Positions 25,941 to 34,640 of a DNA stretch of 64,000 nucleotides are shown in pieces (position 1 is the stretch's first letter; every line of letters begins with the position of its first letter). This stretch comes from Nocardioides acrostichi (GTDB lineage: Bacteria; Actinomycetota; Actinomycetes; Propionibacteriales; Nocardioidaceae). The stretch is from positions 186,001 through 250,000 of the forward strand of contig NZ_JADIVZ010000001.1 of NCBI RefSeq assembly GCF_015319165.1, read 5' to 3'. The position numbers were made by a program, and so were the translations under genes. The notes under the pieces are model-generated. The model was given only the letters and a program-made list of their open reading frames with translations, was not told the DNA's origin and ran no database searches.

Positions 25941-27517
25941 CTCCCCACGGGGCGCCGCGCCACGGTGAGCACGTGGGTCTCGGGCCACTCGAGCCGGTGC
26001 CCGTCGGGGTCGGTGAGCTCGGCGACCGGGTCGAAGCGGTGCTCGACCAGCCAGTCGTTGCGCACCGGCTGGGAGGCGGCGTCGAGCTCGAAGCCGGCGT
26101 CGGTGAGCAGTCGTCGCCACCCGGCGTAGGTGAGGTCGCAGAACCGCTCGTGGCACTCCGAGAGCCAGTTGTCGGTGTAGTCCTTGCGGGTCATGAACTC
26201 CATGGCCCAGCGCAGCGGCAGCTCCCAGGTGGCCGAGCTGCGGTCGACGTCGAGCAGTCGTGACTCGAAGGCGGCACCCGAGAGCCGCGGGAAGTCGTGG
26301 CCGAACTGCACCAGGCGGGCGTGCGTCGAGAGGGCGGCGACGCGTTCGGTGGCCTCGCGGGCGTCGTCCAGGTCGAGAGGTGCGTCGAGGTTCTCGCCGT
26401 CGTCGGCGCGCAGCCGCAGCCGGACGACGCGCTCGGGGTCGGCGGGCCCCAGCACGTCGGAGTTGACCCAGACGCCGCCGGGACGGGTGTGGGCGTGGAT
26501 GCGACGCGCGAACGTCTCGAGGTCGGCCACGCCGTCGCCGTAGGAGCAGATCTCGTGGGTCAGTGCGACCGTGACGGTCGAGTCGACGCTGCGCGGCGCC
26601 ATGACCTCGGTGGTCAGCACGTTGGCGTGCAGGAACCAGATGTTCGGGTTCGCGAAGACGCCCGCCTCCTTGCGGTGCTCGGCCTCGGCGAGCAGCGGGC
26701 GCGCGACGTCGATGCCGAAGAGGTCGGACTCGAAGAAGGCGGGATCCTGCGCGGCCTGCTCCAGCAGCCCGCCGGTGGCGCACCCGATGTCGACGACGCG
26801 GCCGGGCCGCAGATGGCCGCCCACGATGCCCCACTTGCGCTCGGAGGCGGACTCGAAGCTCGTGGCGTAGGTGCGGTAGTCGCGGGTCGTGGTCAGGTCG
26901 CCCTCGTCGGAGACGACCGGGTCGGCGAACAGCGCGGCGATGTCGTCGGCGAGGCGGTAGCGGTCGAAGTAGGCCACCGTCTCGGGGTGGGCGAGCTCGC
27001 GCCACGTCTGGTCGCCGCGCGCGCAGGCCTCGACGACGTCCCAGGGCCGGGCGTTGGACTCCTCCCCGTGCCAGGCCGGGTCCGCCTCGACGGCGGCGAT
27101 GCGGTAGCCGAGCGCGGCGTACTCGGCGGCCACGGTAAGGGTGGAGCAGGCCACGATGGTGGTGGCCGGGTCCAGCGACGCCGCCAGTTCGGTCGCCGCG
27201 CTGGTCACCACCAGCTCAGCGAACCGCGGGTGCGCCGGCACGTCGGGCACCGCCACGACCCAGCCGGGCAGGCTCTCGACGGCGCAGACCCGCTCGACCA
27301 GGCCCTGGCGGCGCGAGCCGGGGATCGGGTTGCGGCGGGTGTGGGCGTGGGAGGCCGAGGTGATCGCCCACACCACGCCCGCGTCGTCCGCCGCCGAGAG
27401 CGGCTCGCCGTCGATGTCGCGGCACTCGCCCGCGAGCAGGGCACGCAGGTAGTCGACCTGGAAGCGCGTCACGCAGTGGTGGCGCCCGGGGAACAGCACG
27501 TGGGTGAAGGCTGGCAC
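25937..27517 (-). CDS. Nucleotidyltransferase-like domain fused to SAM-dependent methyltransferase
   Basis: A 526-residue two-domain protein. Residues 1-155 start FTHVLFPGRHHCVTRFQVDYL, which resembles the start of a cytidylyltransferase-like (NMN adenylyltransferase) fold, and include AITSASHAHTRRNPIPGSRRQ, reminiscent of the SSx-HT-NP nucleotide site. Residues about 220-520 form a class I methyltransferase with VVDIGCATGGLLEQAA, FGIDVARPLLAEAE and WFLHANVLTTEV. GTG 27517 has CAGGAT 6 bp upstream. Substrates are unknown. The combination suggests a two-step modification such as nucleotidyl activation with methylation. The domain names are by pattern only. Confidence 0.65.
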   Translation of the reverse strand: MPAFTHVLFPGRHHCVTRFQVDYLRALLAGECRDIDGEPLSAADDAGVVWAITSASHAHTRRNPIPGSRRQGLVERVCAVESLPGWVVAVPDVPAHPRFAELVVTSAATELAASLDPATTIVACSTLTVAAEYAALGYRIAAVEADPAWHGEESNARPWDVVEACARGDQTWRELAHPETVAYFDRYRLADDIAALFADPVVSDEGDLTTTRDYRTYATSFESASERKWGIVGGHLRPGRVVDIGCATGGLLEQAAQDPAFFESDLFGIDVARPLLAEAEHRKEAGVFANPNIWFLHANVLTTEVMAPRSVDSTVTVALTHEICSYGDGVADLETFARRIHAHTRPGGVWVNSDVLGPADPERVVRLRLRADDGENLDAPLDLDDAREATERVAALSTHARLVQFGHDFPRLSGAAFESRLLDVDRSSATWELPLRWAMEFMTRKDYTDNWLSECHERFCDLTYAGWRRLLTDAGFELDAASQPVRNDWLVEHRFDPVAELTDPDGHRLEWPETHVLTVARRPVGS

Positions 27518-27581
27518 GCCCCGATCCTGCCCTCCCGGCGATGCCGTTGACGATGCCCCGCCGCACTGGTCACGATGCGGC

Positions 27582-28361
27582 GTGCCCTCGACGCCCAAGC
27601 TGGTCTACGCCCTCTGGTCGCCCGACGCCTCGGTGATGCACTCCGCCGCGTGGCGGGCCGAGCTCGCCGCAGCGGGTGCTCGGCGGGTGCAGGTGAACGT
27701 CTGCGACGGGCCGGTCGCCGGCGCTCTGCGGCTCGACGCCGGCGCGACGGCTGTCGGCGGCTTCGTGTCCCTGTGGGACGTCGCCGCCGACGCGGTGACG
27801 CCGGTCGTCGCCCGCGCGGCGAGGGTCGTGTGCGGGTGGGAGGTCGAGGAGCGACGACCCCTCGAGCCGCCCGAGGTGTGGGACGGCTCGCGCGCCGACG
27901 CGCTGGCGAACGTCGCGATGCTGCGCCGCCCCCAGGAACTCTCGGTGGAGGAGTACCGGCACCGCTGGCTGGTCGACCACACGCCGGTGGCCATCGCCAC
28001 CCAGGGCACGTTCGGCTACGTGCAGAACGTCGTGCAACGGGCCGTCACGGCGCTGCCGGACGGCGTCGAGCCGGTCGCGGCGATCGTCGAGGAGCTGTTC
28101 TCGATGGCGGCCGTGACCGACATGCACGCCTTCTACGGCACCGACGGGACGCCGCAGGATCTCGCCGAGCGGATGCAGCAGATGATGGCGAGCGTCGCCC
28201 GGTTCGGGGCCGACACGGGGCTCGACCTGGTGCCGACCAGTCGCTCGTGCCACGCTCTTGACGAAAGTGCGCCCGAGGCCGTCCGTCAGGCGAGCAGGCT
28301 CGCCACCTCGGGTGAGGTGAAGAACGGCTCGAGCCGGGAGCGCAGCAGATCCTCGAGGTGA
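27582..28361 (+). CDS. EthD-like dimeric alpha/beta-barrel protein
   Basis: This 259-residue protein has two ferredoxin-like halves: KLVYALWSPDASVMHSAAWRAEL and LANVAMLRRPQELSVEEYRHRWLVDHTPVA, the latter characteristic of EthD-family proteins (a W-x-x-x-H-x-P-x-A pattern). Such proteins accompany oxygenases or act as small decarboxylases; no partner is adjacent. The last 25 residues are Arg/Ser-rich and are read through the 3' end of the convergent gene, so the original stop may have been lost. The GTG start lies 64 bp from the divergent methyltransferase start. Confidence 0.7.
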   Translation: MPSTPKLVYALWSPDASVMHSAAWRAELAAAGARRVQVNVCDGPVAGALRLDAGATAVGGFVSLWDVAADAVTPVVARAARVVCGWEVEERRPLEPPEVWDGSRADALANVAMLRRPQELSVEEYRHRWLVDHTPVAIATQGTFGYVQNVVQRAVTALPDGVEPVAAIVEELFSMAAVTDMHAFYGTDGTPQDLAERMQQMMASVARFGADTGLDLVPTSRSCHALDESAPEAVRQASRLATSGEVKNGSSRERSRSSR

Positions 28362-29341
28362 CCGTTCTGCTGGGCCGCAGCGAGGGCGGGCGGCACCACG
28401 GCGAGCGCCAGGCCGGCGAGGGTGTCGCGGTCGAGGTCGAGCTCGGCCAGCACCTGCGTGACCGGGGTGTCGTGCCACTGCTCCAGCACGCCGTCGACCA
28501 GGGCCGAGACGAGGTCGTGCATGGCCGGCGTCGGGGCGGCCGCGATGACGATGTCGTGCACCAGGTCGGCGACGCGGCGGACGTCATCGGGTGAGGCGTG
28601 CTGCGAGAGGGGCGGCAGCGGCTGGTCGGCGTAGAGGTCGAAGACCTCGAGAACCGCGTCGCGGGTGGTGGGGTCGGCGAGCAGGTCGACGATGATCTTG
28701 TTCAGCCGCCTCATGGCGAACGCGGCGCCCTTGGCGGTGTTGTCGCCCAGCAGCTGGTCGAGCTGCTTGCCGGCGCCGAGCACCTTGCCGGCCGCACTCG
28801 TGCCTACGGCCATCGAGCCCGAGATCAGGCCGCCGACGCCTGGCACCTTGCGCGCCAACGCCTGGTTGCCGGCCAGCACGTCGGTGACCAGACGCGTCAC
28901 GAACCGCGAGGCCAGACCCGCCACGAGCGGGCTGCGCGTCAGGTCGTCGAGCGCGGCAGCCACCAGCGGCGTGGCAGCGTGCAGCTCGTCGGCGATCCGC
29001 TCGACGTTCTCGCGGTCGATCAGGTCGGCGGGGGTCACGGGCTCGCCCGGTCCGGCGTGCAGCACGTCGGCCACGACCCCGACCACGGTCGAGGCGCCCG
29101 CGCTGGCCGGCACGGCGGTGAACAGCGTGGTGGCCGCCTCGACCACCGCCGCGGGGTCCACGAGGGAGCCGAAAGTGACCTGCTCGCCGAGCTCGAGGAG
29201 CGCGTCGACCTCGCTCGGGATCTCCCCGGCCAGGTTCCCGGCTAGGTTCTCGGCCGACAGCTGCTCCAGCAGCCAGGACACCTGGGCGTCGAGGAGCCGG
29301 GAGGCCACGGGGTGCAGGGACGGGGCAGGGGCGTCGGGCAC
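28286..29341 (-). CDS. Conserved hypothetical alpha-helical protein
   Basis: A 351-residue mostly helical soluble protein with no family that I can name. Segments such as VERIADELHAATPLVAAALDDL, AFAMRRLNKIIVDLLADPTTRDAVLEVFDLYAD and MHDLVSALVDGVLEQW suggest repeated amphipathic helices like a lipid-interacting or scaffold protein. The GTG start is 6 bp from a TAGGGT box (gene strand), so it is probably leaderless. That box overlaps the glmU -10 on the other strand. Its 3' end overlaps the EthD-like gene by 76 bp. Confidence 0.65.
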   Translation of the reverse strand: MPDAPAPSLHPVASRLLDAQVSWLLEQLSAENLAGNLAGEIPSEVDALLELGEQVTFGSLVDPAAVVEAATTLFTAVPASAGASTVVGVVADVLHAGPGEPVTPADLIDRENVERIADELHAATPLVAAALDDLTRSPLVAGLASRFVTRLVTDVLAGNQALARKVPGVGGLISGSMAVGTSAAGKVLGAGKQLDQLLGDNTAKGAAFAMRRLNKIIVDLLADPTTRDAVLEVFDLYADQPLPPLSQHASPDDVRRVADLVHDIVIAAAPTPAMHDLVSALVDGVLEQWHDTPVTQVLAELDLDRDTLAGLALAVVPPALAAAQQNGHLEDLLRSRLEPFFTSPEVASLLA

Positions 29342-29347
29342 GGGGCC

Positions 29348-29357
29348 ACCCTAGAGT
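29348..29357. promoter_or_regulatory. Overlapping divergent -10 boxes (bidirectional promoter)
   Basis: TAGAGT on the plus strand (29352-29357) and TAGGGT on the minus strand (complement of ACCCTA, 29348-29353) share the bases TA. The minus box serves the leaderless gene starting at 29341; the plus box serves glmU with a leader of about 23 nt. Confidence 0.6.
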
Positions 29358-29386
29358 GGGTCACCCCGACCAGACTGGAGTGCTTC

Positions 29387-30814
29387 GTGCCCGAGCCCGT
29401 CCTGCACGACCTGACCGTGGTGGTCCTCGCCGCCGGCGCAGGAACGCGCATGAAGTCCCGCAGGCCCAAGGTGCTGCACGAGATCGGCGGGCGTTCGCTC
29501 ATCGGCCACGTGCTCGCCGCGGTCGAGGTGGCGGGGCCACGACAGGTGGTGACGGTCGTGGGCCACGAGCGCGAGCAGGTCGCGGCGCACGTGACCGCGG
29601 TGGCTCCGCACGCCGTCCTCGCCGTGCAGGAGCAGCAGCTCGGCACGGGGCACGCCGTGCACGTCGGGCTGGGCGCCGTCAGCGTGGAGCGCGGCACCGT
29701 GCTCGTGGCCTACGGCGACACCCCGCTGCTCACCGGTGAGAGCCTGCGTGACTTCGTCGCGGAGCACGAGGCGGCGCAGCGGGCGGTGAGCGTGCTCTCG
29801 GGCGTCGTGGAGAACCCGTTCGGGTACGGCCGGATCCTGCGCGACGAGGACGGCGAGGTACTCGGCATCCGCGAGCAGAAGGACACCCTCGGCGACGAGG
29901 CCGACATCCGCGAGATCAACTCGGGGATCATGGCGTTCGAGGCCGGGTTCCTGCTCGACGCGCTGCCCCGCCTGGGCAACGACAACCACAAGGGCGAGTA
30001 CTACCTCACCGACCTGCTCGGCATGGCCCGCGACGCCGGCCTGATGGTCGGTGCCCACGTGCTCGACGACGTCGACCAGACCGAGGGCATCAACGACCGG
30101 GTGCAGCTCGCGCAACGGGCCCGGCTGCTCAACGACCGCATCCTCGACCACTGGATGCGCGAGGGGGTCACGATCGTCGACCCTCGCAACACCTGGATCG
30201 ACGCGACCGTCGAGCTGGCGTGCGACGTCACCCTGATGCCCGGTGTGCAACTGCTGGGGGCGACCCGGGTGGCCTCGGACGCTCTCATCGGCCCCGACTG
30301 CACCCTCAAGGACACCGAGGTCGCAGCGGGGGCCACGGTGGTGCGCACGCACGCCGAGCTCGCGGTCATCGGGGCGGACGCCCAGGTCGGACCCTTCTCG
30401 TACCTGCGCCCGGGCACGCAGCTGGGTGCGGGCGGCAAGATCGGTGGGTTCGTCGAGACCAAGAACGCCCAGATCGCCGACGGCGCCAAGGTGCCGCACC
30501 TCTCCTACGTGGGCGACGCCGAGATCGGGGAGGGCGCCAACATCGGTGCGGGCACGATCTTCGCCAACTACGACGGCGTCGCGAAGCACCGCAGTCGGGT
30601 CGGCCGGCACGCCAAGACCGGCTCCAACAACACCTTCGTGGCGCCCGTCGACATCGGTGACGGCGCCTCGACCGGCGGCGGCACCGTCGTCCGCGGCCAG
30701 GTGCCTCCCGGCGCACTGGCCGTGAGCGCGGGCCGGATGCGCATCATCGAGGGCTGGGCCCTGGCCAAGCGCGACGGCACCCCCCAGGCCGACGCGGCAC
30801 GCGACGCCGAGTAA
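29387..30814 (+). CDS. glmU: Bifunctional UDP-GlcNAc pyrophosphorylase/glucosamine-1-P acetyltransferase GlmU
   Basis: The 475-residue protein has the N-terminal uridyltransferase signature LAAGAGTRMKS, QEQQLGTGHAV, YGDTPLL and NPFGYGRI. The C-terminal left-handed beta-helix acetyltransferase carries hexapeptide repeats and SYVGDAEIGEGANIGAGTIFANYDG. It makes UDP-N-acetylglucosamine for peptidoglycan. The GTG at 29387 follows a TGGAG ribosome site. The end (ALAKRDGTPQADAARDAE) is short compared with mycobacterial GlmU. It precedes prs, the usual actinobacterial order. A 22-bp tandem repeat array begins right after its stop codon. Confidence 0.97.
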   Translation: MPEPVLHDLTVVVLAAGAGTRMKSRRPKVLHEIGGRSLIGHVLAAVEVAGPRQVVTVVGHEREQVAAHVTAVAPHAVLAVQEQQLGTGHAVHVGLGAVSVERGTVLVAYGDTPLLTGESLRDFVAEHEAAQRAVSVLSGVVENPFGYGRILRDEDGEVLGIREQKDTLGDEADIREINSGIMAFEAGFLLDALPRLGNDNHKGEYYLTDLLGMARDAGLMVGAHVLDDVDQTEGINDRVQLAQRARLLNDRILDHWMREGVTIVDPRNTWIDATVELACDVTLMPGVQLLGATRVASDALIGPDCTLKDTEVAAGATVVRTHAELAVIGADAQVGPFSYLRPGTQLGAGGKIGGFVETKNAQIADGAKVPHLSYVGDAEIGEGANIGAGTIFANYDGVAKHRSRVGRHAKTGSNNTFVAPVDIGDGASTGGGTVVRGQVPPGALAVSAGRMRIIEGWALAKRDGTPQADAARDAE

Positions 30815-30900
30815 CCCGCGAGGGGTCGCGAATTGACCTCCGAGGGGTCGTGAATCGTTGCTCGAGGGGTCGTGAATCGTCGCTCGAGGGGTCGATCGAG
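30815..30900 (+). repeat. 22-bp tandem repeat array after glmU
   Basis: Copies of a 22-bp unit with core CGAGGGGTCGTGAAT start at 30819, 30841, 30863 and 30885 (last one partial), an exact 22-bp period. The first copy follows the glmU TAA directly (TAACCCGCGAGGGGTCG). The same unit, one base different, forms another array at 53403-53489 in the opposite orientation. Confidence 0.92.
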
Positions 30901-31003
30901 TGGTGCGCGTCCCAGCCCTCGACCCCGGGGTTGGGCCTGGCGGCGTGGAGGGGCAGAATCCGTAGCGCCCATCCACCTCCGATCCTTCAGGAGCGGCGCC
31001 GTC

Positions 31004-31984
31004 GTGACCGGTTACAAGAAGACCACCGAGAAGAACCTGATGGTCTTCAGCGGTCGGGCCCACCCCGAGCTGGCCGAGGAGGTCGCCGGGATCCTGGGCA
31101 CCGATCTCGTGCCGACGTCGGCCTACGAGTTCGCGAACTCCGAGATCTACGTGCGCTACGAGGAGTCGGTGCGCGGCTGCGACGCGTTCGTGATCCAGAG
31201 CCACACCGCTCCGATCAACGAGTGGATCATGGAGCACCTGATCATGGTCGATGCCCTCAAGCGGGCCTCGGCCAAGCGGATCACGGTGGTGATGCCGTTC
31301 TACGGCTACGCCCGTCAGGACAAGAAGCACCGCGGCCGCGAGCCGATCTCGGCTCGCCTGGTCGCTGACCTGTTCAAGACCGCGGGCGCCGACCGGCTGA
31401 TCTGCGTCGACCTGCACGCCGACCAGATCCAGGGCTACTTCGACGGCCCCGTCGACCACCTGATGGCGCTGCCGATCCTCACCGACTACGTGCTCCAGAA
31501 GTACGGCGGCCAGCCGCTGTGCGTCGTGTCGCCGGACGCCGGTCGGATCAAGGTGGCCGAGCGCTGGTCGGCCAAGCTCGGCGGCGTCCCCCTGGCGTTC
31601 ATCCACAAGACTCGCCGCACCGACCGGCCCAACGAGACCGTCGCCAACCGGGTCGTGGGTGAGGTCGAGGGCAAGATCTGCGTGCTCACCGACGACATGA
31701 TCGACACCGGCGGCACGATCGTGAAGGCGGCCGAAGCGCTCATGGCGGACGGCGCGGCCGGCGTCACCATCGCGGCCACGCACGCGATCCTCTCCGACCC
31801 CGCGGTCGACCGGCTGAAAAACTGCTCGGCCGTCGAGGTCATCGTCACCAACACCTTGCCGATCGACCCCGAGCGCGAGTTCGACAAGCTCACGGTGCTC
31901 TCGATCGCTCCGCTCGTGGCTCGCGCCATCCGCGAGGTCTTCGAGGACGGCTCGGTCACGTCGATGTTCGACGGTCAGGCCTGA
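31004..31984 (+). CDS. prs: Ribose-phosphate pyrophosphokinase
   Basis: A 326-residue PRPP synthase with the class I signatures: VYR-type N-terminus KNLMVFSGRAHPELAEEV, RQDKKHRGREPISARLVADL flexible loop region, the metal/PRPP-binding DLHADQIQGYFD and the ribose-5-phosphate loop VLTDDMIDTGGT. It makes PRPP for nucleotide, histidine and tryptophan synthesis. GTG 31004 has a CAGGAGCGG ribosome site; the frame upstream runs into the repeat array and is not used. Its stop overlaps the stop of the convergent kinase gene through the palindrome TCAGGCCTGA. Confidence 0.97.
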   Translation: MTGYKKTTEKNLMVFSGRAHPELAEEVAGILGTDLVPTSAYEFANSEIYVRYEESVRGCDAFVIQSHTAPINEWIMEHLIMVDALKRASAKRITVVMPFYGYARQDKKHRGREPISARLVADLFKTAGADRLICVDLHADQIQGYFDGPVDHLMALPILTDYVLQKYGGQPLCVVSPDAGRIKVAERWSAKLGGVPLAFIHKTRRTDRPNETVANRVVGEVEGKICVLTDDMIDTGGTIVKAAEALMADGAAGVTIAATHAILSDPAVDRLKNCSAVEVIVTNTLPIDPEREFDKLTVLSIAPLVARAIREVFEDGSVTSMFDGQA

Positions 31985-33447
31985 TCGGGCGGGTCCGACC
32001 CCGCATCAGCTCCCACCCGCCCGGCGAGCGGCAGGGTGAGCCGGAAGCGCGCACCCTCTCCGGCTCCGGGTTGCACCCAGCGCACGTCGCCCCCGTGCGC
32101 CCGAGCGATGCCCCGCGCGATGGCCAGACCCAGACCGGAGCCGCCAGAGGCGCCGTCGCGTGCCGCGTCGAGGCGGACCAGCCGCTCGAAGACGTACTCG
32201 GCGTTGGCCCGCGAGACCCCGGGGCCGGAGTCGACGACGTCGAGCCGCGCCCACGATCCTCGGGCGGAGATCTCGCACACCACCCTTCCCCGGGGCCCGG
32301 CGGCGCGCTCGGCGTTGGAGAGGAGGTTGTGCAGCACCTGGGCGACGCGGTCGGCGTCGGCGTGCACCGCCAGTGCCGCAGGTGCGCGGTCGTCGACGGT
32401 GGTGGTCGCACCGCCACGACTGGCGCGGGCCGTGACGACGCCGTCGACCAGCGCGGCTACGTCGACCTCGTGCAGGTCGAGCGTGAGGCCGGTGTCGATG
32501 CGTGACATGAGCAGCATGTCGTCGACGAGGCGGCCGGCGCGGCGGGCCTCGCGGATGAGGGCCAGCGTGGTCGCCTCGCGCTCGTGCCGGTCGGGGTCGT
32601 CGCGTAGGAGGTGCTCCGCGGCGGCCTGCACGCTCGTTGCCGGCGTGCGCAGCTCGTGGGCGACGTCGGAGAGGAACGTGCGCAGACGCTGCTCCGACTC
32701 CGTGGCCCGCTGCTCGGCGCCCGTGATGGCGTCGAGCATCTCGTCGAAGGCGGTCGCCGTGCGGCCGAGCTCGGTGTCGCCGCGGGAGGGGTGCAGCCGT
32801 CGTCGCCGGTCGCCGTCGGTGATCGACCGGGCGACGGTGGTGATCTGGTCGAGGGGCCGCAGGCTGCGACCGACCACGACCGGCGCGACGACGGCGGCGG
32901 CCGCGAGGACCAGGAGTGCGGCGATCACCAGGGCCAGGCGCACCTGGGCCATGGTGCGGTCGACCTCCGAGGCGTCGGCCAGCAGCGTGAGGCGCGATCC
33001 GTCGTCGAGGGTGCGCTCGACCGTGAGCAGATCTCCGTGGCTGACCACTTGGCCCGGACCGGGCGGCCCGCCCGGTCCGGGCGCGTCGGCGCCCGGTCCG
33101 GGCGCGTCCCCGAGGGAGGCCGAATCGGCGAGATCCCCCTGCTCGTCGGTGGCCAGCGGGCCCTGGTCGTAGCTCTCGCCGTCGGAGGTCGACAGCCGCA
33201 CCGAGATGCCGTCGCCCTCCAGCCGGCGCGCCAGGTCGGCGGAGTCGACCTGGCCCACGAGGGCCTGGGCCGTCGTGGCACGGTCGACCAGGCGCTGACG
33301 CAGCTGGGTGTCGAGCCGGTTGCCGAGCACCAGGTCGGTGCCCACGACCAGCAGCACCAGCATGGTGCCCACCAGGGCGAGCACGACCAGCGTCGTGCGG
33401 CGCCGCAGCGACGGGGTGCGCAGGCCGGTGGGTGGGTCGTCGCTCAT
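31975..33447 (-). CDS. Two-component sensor histidine kinase
   Basis: A 490-residue classical sensor kinase: helix 1 (TTLVVLALVGTMLVLLVVGTDLVL), an extracellular domain of about 130 residues with a collagen-like GDAPGPGADAPGPGGPPGPG stretch, helix 2 (LALVIAALLVLAAAAVVAPVVV), HAMP, HisKA with DVAHELRTPATSV and HATPase with NLLSNAERAAG, DSGPGV and GSGLGLAIARGIARAHGG. The ATG overlaps the regulator stop (ATGA). It phosphorylates the upstream OmpR-type partner. The Pro/Gly-rich extracellular stretch is unusual and resembles the Pro-rich tail of the divergent secreted protein. Confidence 0.94.
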   Translation of the reverse strand: MSDDPPTGLRTPSLRRRTTLVVLALVGTMLVLLVVGTDLVLGNRLDTQLRQRLVDRATTAQALVGQVDSADLARRLEGDGISVRLSTSDGESYDQGPLATDEQGDLADSASLGDAPGPGADAPGPGGPPGPGQVVSHGDLLTVERTLDDGSRLTLLADASEVDRTMAQVRLALVIAALLVLAAAAVVAPVVVGRSLRPLDQITTVARSITDGDRRRRLHPSRGDTELGRTATAFDEMLDAITGAEQRATESEQRLRTFLSDVAHELRTPATSVQAAAEHLLRDDPDRHEREATTLALIREARRAGRLVDDMLLMSRIDTGLTLDLHEVDVAALVDGVVTARASRGGATTTVDDRAPAALAVHADADRVAQVLHNLLSNAERAAGPRGRVVCEISARGSWARLDVVDSGPGVSRANAEYVFERLVRLDAARDGASGGSGLGLAIARGIARAHGGDVRWVQPGAGEGARFRLTLPLAGRVGADAGSDPPDQA

Positions 33448-34121
33448 GACGACGGCGCCTGCAGCACGTAGCCGAGACCGCGGCGGGTGTGGATCAGCCG
33501 TGGACCGTGCGCCTCGATCTTGCGACGCAGTGCACTCACGTGCACCTGCACGAGGTTGTCGGCGTACTCGTCGTAGCCCCACACCTGGCTCAGGATCTGC
33601 GTCGTGCTCAGCACCCGGTCGCGGTGTCGCGCCAGGTAGCCGAGCAGGCGCAGCTCGGTCGCGGTCATCGCGATCTCCTGGCCGCCGCGGGTCACCAGCC
33701 CGGCCTCCTCGTCGACGACCAGGTCGTCGACCTCGACCACGGTCGGCAGCCTGCCCAGCCGCCGCAGGACCGCCCGGATGCGGGCGATCAGCTCCTCGGT
33801 GGCGAACGGCTTCGGCACGTAGTCGTCGGCGCCGAGGTCGAAGGCGCGGATCCGGTCGGCCACCCCCTCGCGTGCCGTCAGCATCACCACCGCGGCCCCG
33901 CTGCGTCGACGCACCACCTGCGCCAACTCGGGGCCGTCGCGCCCGGGCAGCATCCAGTCCAGCAGCACCAGGTCGGGACGCTGCGTGCCCAGGTGCTGCT
34001 CGAGTTCCGAGCCGTGCGCGAGGGCGCTGACGACGAAGCCTGCCGCGCGCAGGGAGGCCGCGAGGCTGGTGCGCAGCACCTCGTCGTCCTCGACGAGCAG
34101 GAGGCGGGCCGAACCGGTCAT
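33444..34121 (-). CDS. OmpR-family response regulator
   Basis: The 225-residue regulator has a receiver domain (LLLVEDDEVLRTSL, phosphoacceptor in VLLDWMLPGRDG, Lys in VPKPFATEEL) and a C-terminal winged helix ending VHVSALRRKIEAHGPRLIHTRRGLGYVLQ. It forms a cognate pair with the overlapping kinase gene. Direct repeats CCTGAAG-N4-CCTGAAG and CTTGAGG-N4-CTTCAGG in its own upstream region are probable binding sites, indicating autoregulation and control of the divergent genes at 34261 and 34641. Confidence 0.95.
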   Translation of the reverse strand: MTGSARLLLVEDDEVLRTSLAASLRAAGFVVSALAHGSELEQHLGTQRPDLVLLDWMLPGRDGPELAQVVRRRSGAAVVMLTAREGVADRIRAFDLGADDYVPKPFATEELIARIRAVLRRLGRLPTVVEVDDLVVDEEAGLVTRGGQEIAMTATELRLLGYLARHRDRVLSTTQILSQVWGYDEYADNLVQVHVSALRRKIEAHGPRLIHTRRGLGYVLQAPSS

Positions 34122-34143
34122 GCCCCGAGTATCCGGTGCCGCC

Positions 34144-34200
34144 CCTGAAGGAGACCTGAAGAACAGTCGTCGCCGGCCGGTTCTTGAGGTGGGCTTCAGG
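34144..34200. promoter_or_regulatory. Paired 11-bp-spaced operator boxes for the OmpR-type regulator
   Basis: CCTGAAG at 34144-34150 and 34155-34161 form a direct repeat with 11-bp spacing. CTTGAGG (34183-34189) and CTTCAGG (34194-34200) form the same pair on the opposite strand, also 11 bp apart. OmpR/PhoB regulators bind such direct repeats as dimers. The mirrored layout fits a divergent promoter region. Confidence 0.75.
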
Positions 34201-34260
34201 TAGCCCCCGTTCTCTGAGGACGTCGGACCCGACCGGGCCGACGGAACCGAGGAGGACGAC

Positions 34261-34566
34261 GTGCTCGAGGCAACGACACTGCCCCAGACAGTTCCGGAGA
34301 GACTGCCCGTGGGCGGGCTCGGTCTGGTCGACCTGGTGGTGGCACTGCTGGTGCTGTTCTCGGTGCTCGGCGCCTTGCGCCGACGGGCCGGACTGCTGGC
34401 GGCCGTCGCCTCGGGGGCGGTGACGCTGGTGGTGGCCTGGCTCGTCTGCTGGGGCCTCGCCACCTGGGGCCCCGTCGACGTCGTGCACCAGGTGCGCGAG
34501 AGCCGTCTGGTCGCCGTCGCCCCGTTCCCGCATCAGGCAGCCCGCGACCTCGGCAGCTGGGGCTGA
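34261..34566 (+). CDS. Small two-helix membrane protein (possibly CvpA-like)
   Basis: A 101-residue protein with two hydrophobic helices: GLVDLVVALLVLFSVLGALRR and LLAAVASGAVTLVVAWLVCWGLATW. The DLVV-xx-L-GALRRR pattern resembles the first two helices of CvpA-family proteins, but the rest is missing. GAGGAGGACGAC supplies the ribosome site for the GTG start. It is divergent from the regulator gene and next to the operator boxes, so it is a likely target of that two-component system. Confidence 0.65.
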   Translation: MLEATTLPQTVPERLPVGGLGLVDLVVALLVLFSVLGALRRRAGLLAAVASGAVTLVVAWLVCWGLATWGPVDVVHQVRESRLVAVAPFPHQAARDLGSWG

Positions 34567-34640
34567 GCAGCCTCCCGCCGCCACGGCCTCACACCGACCA
34601 TCCCACTGCGTCCGTACGCACACGAGAAGAGGACACGACC

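Noticed and set aside
30815..30900. CRISPR array
   Set aside because: The 22-bp units are directly adjacent with no unique spacers and no cas genes are present.
29351..31783. Open frame of 810 codons on the minus strand opposite glmU and prs
   Set aside because: Both opposite genes are unmistakable; this frame shows no family features.
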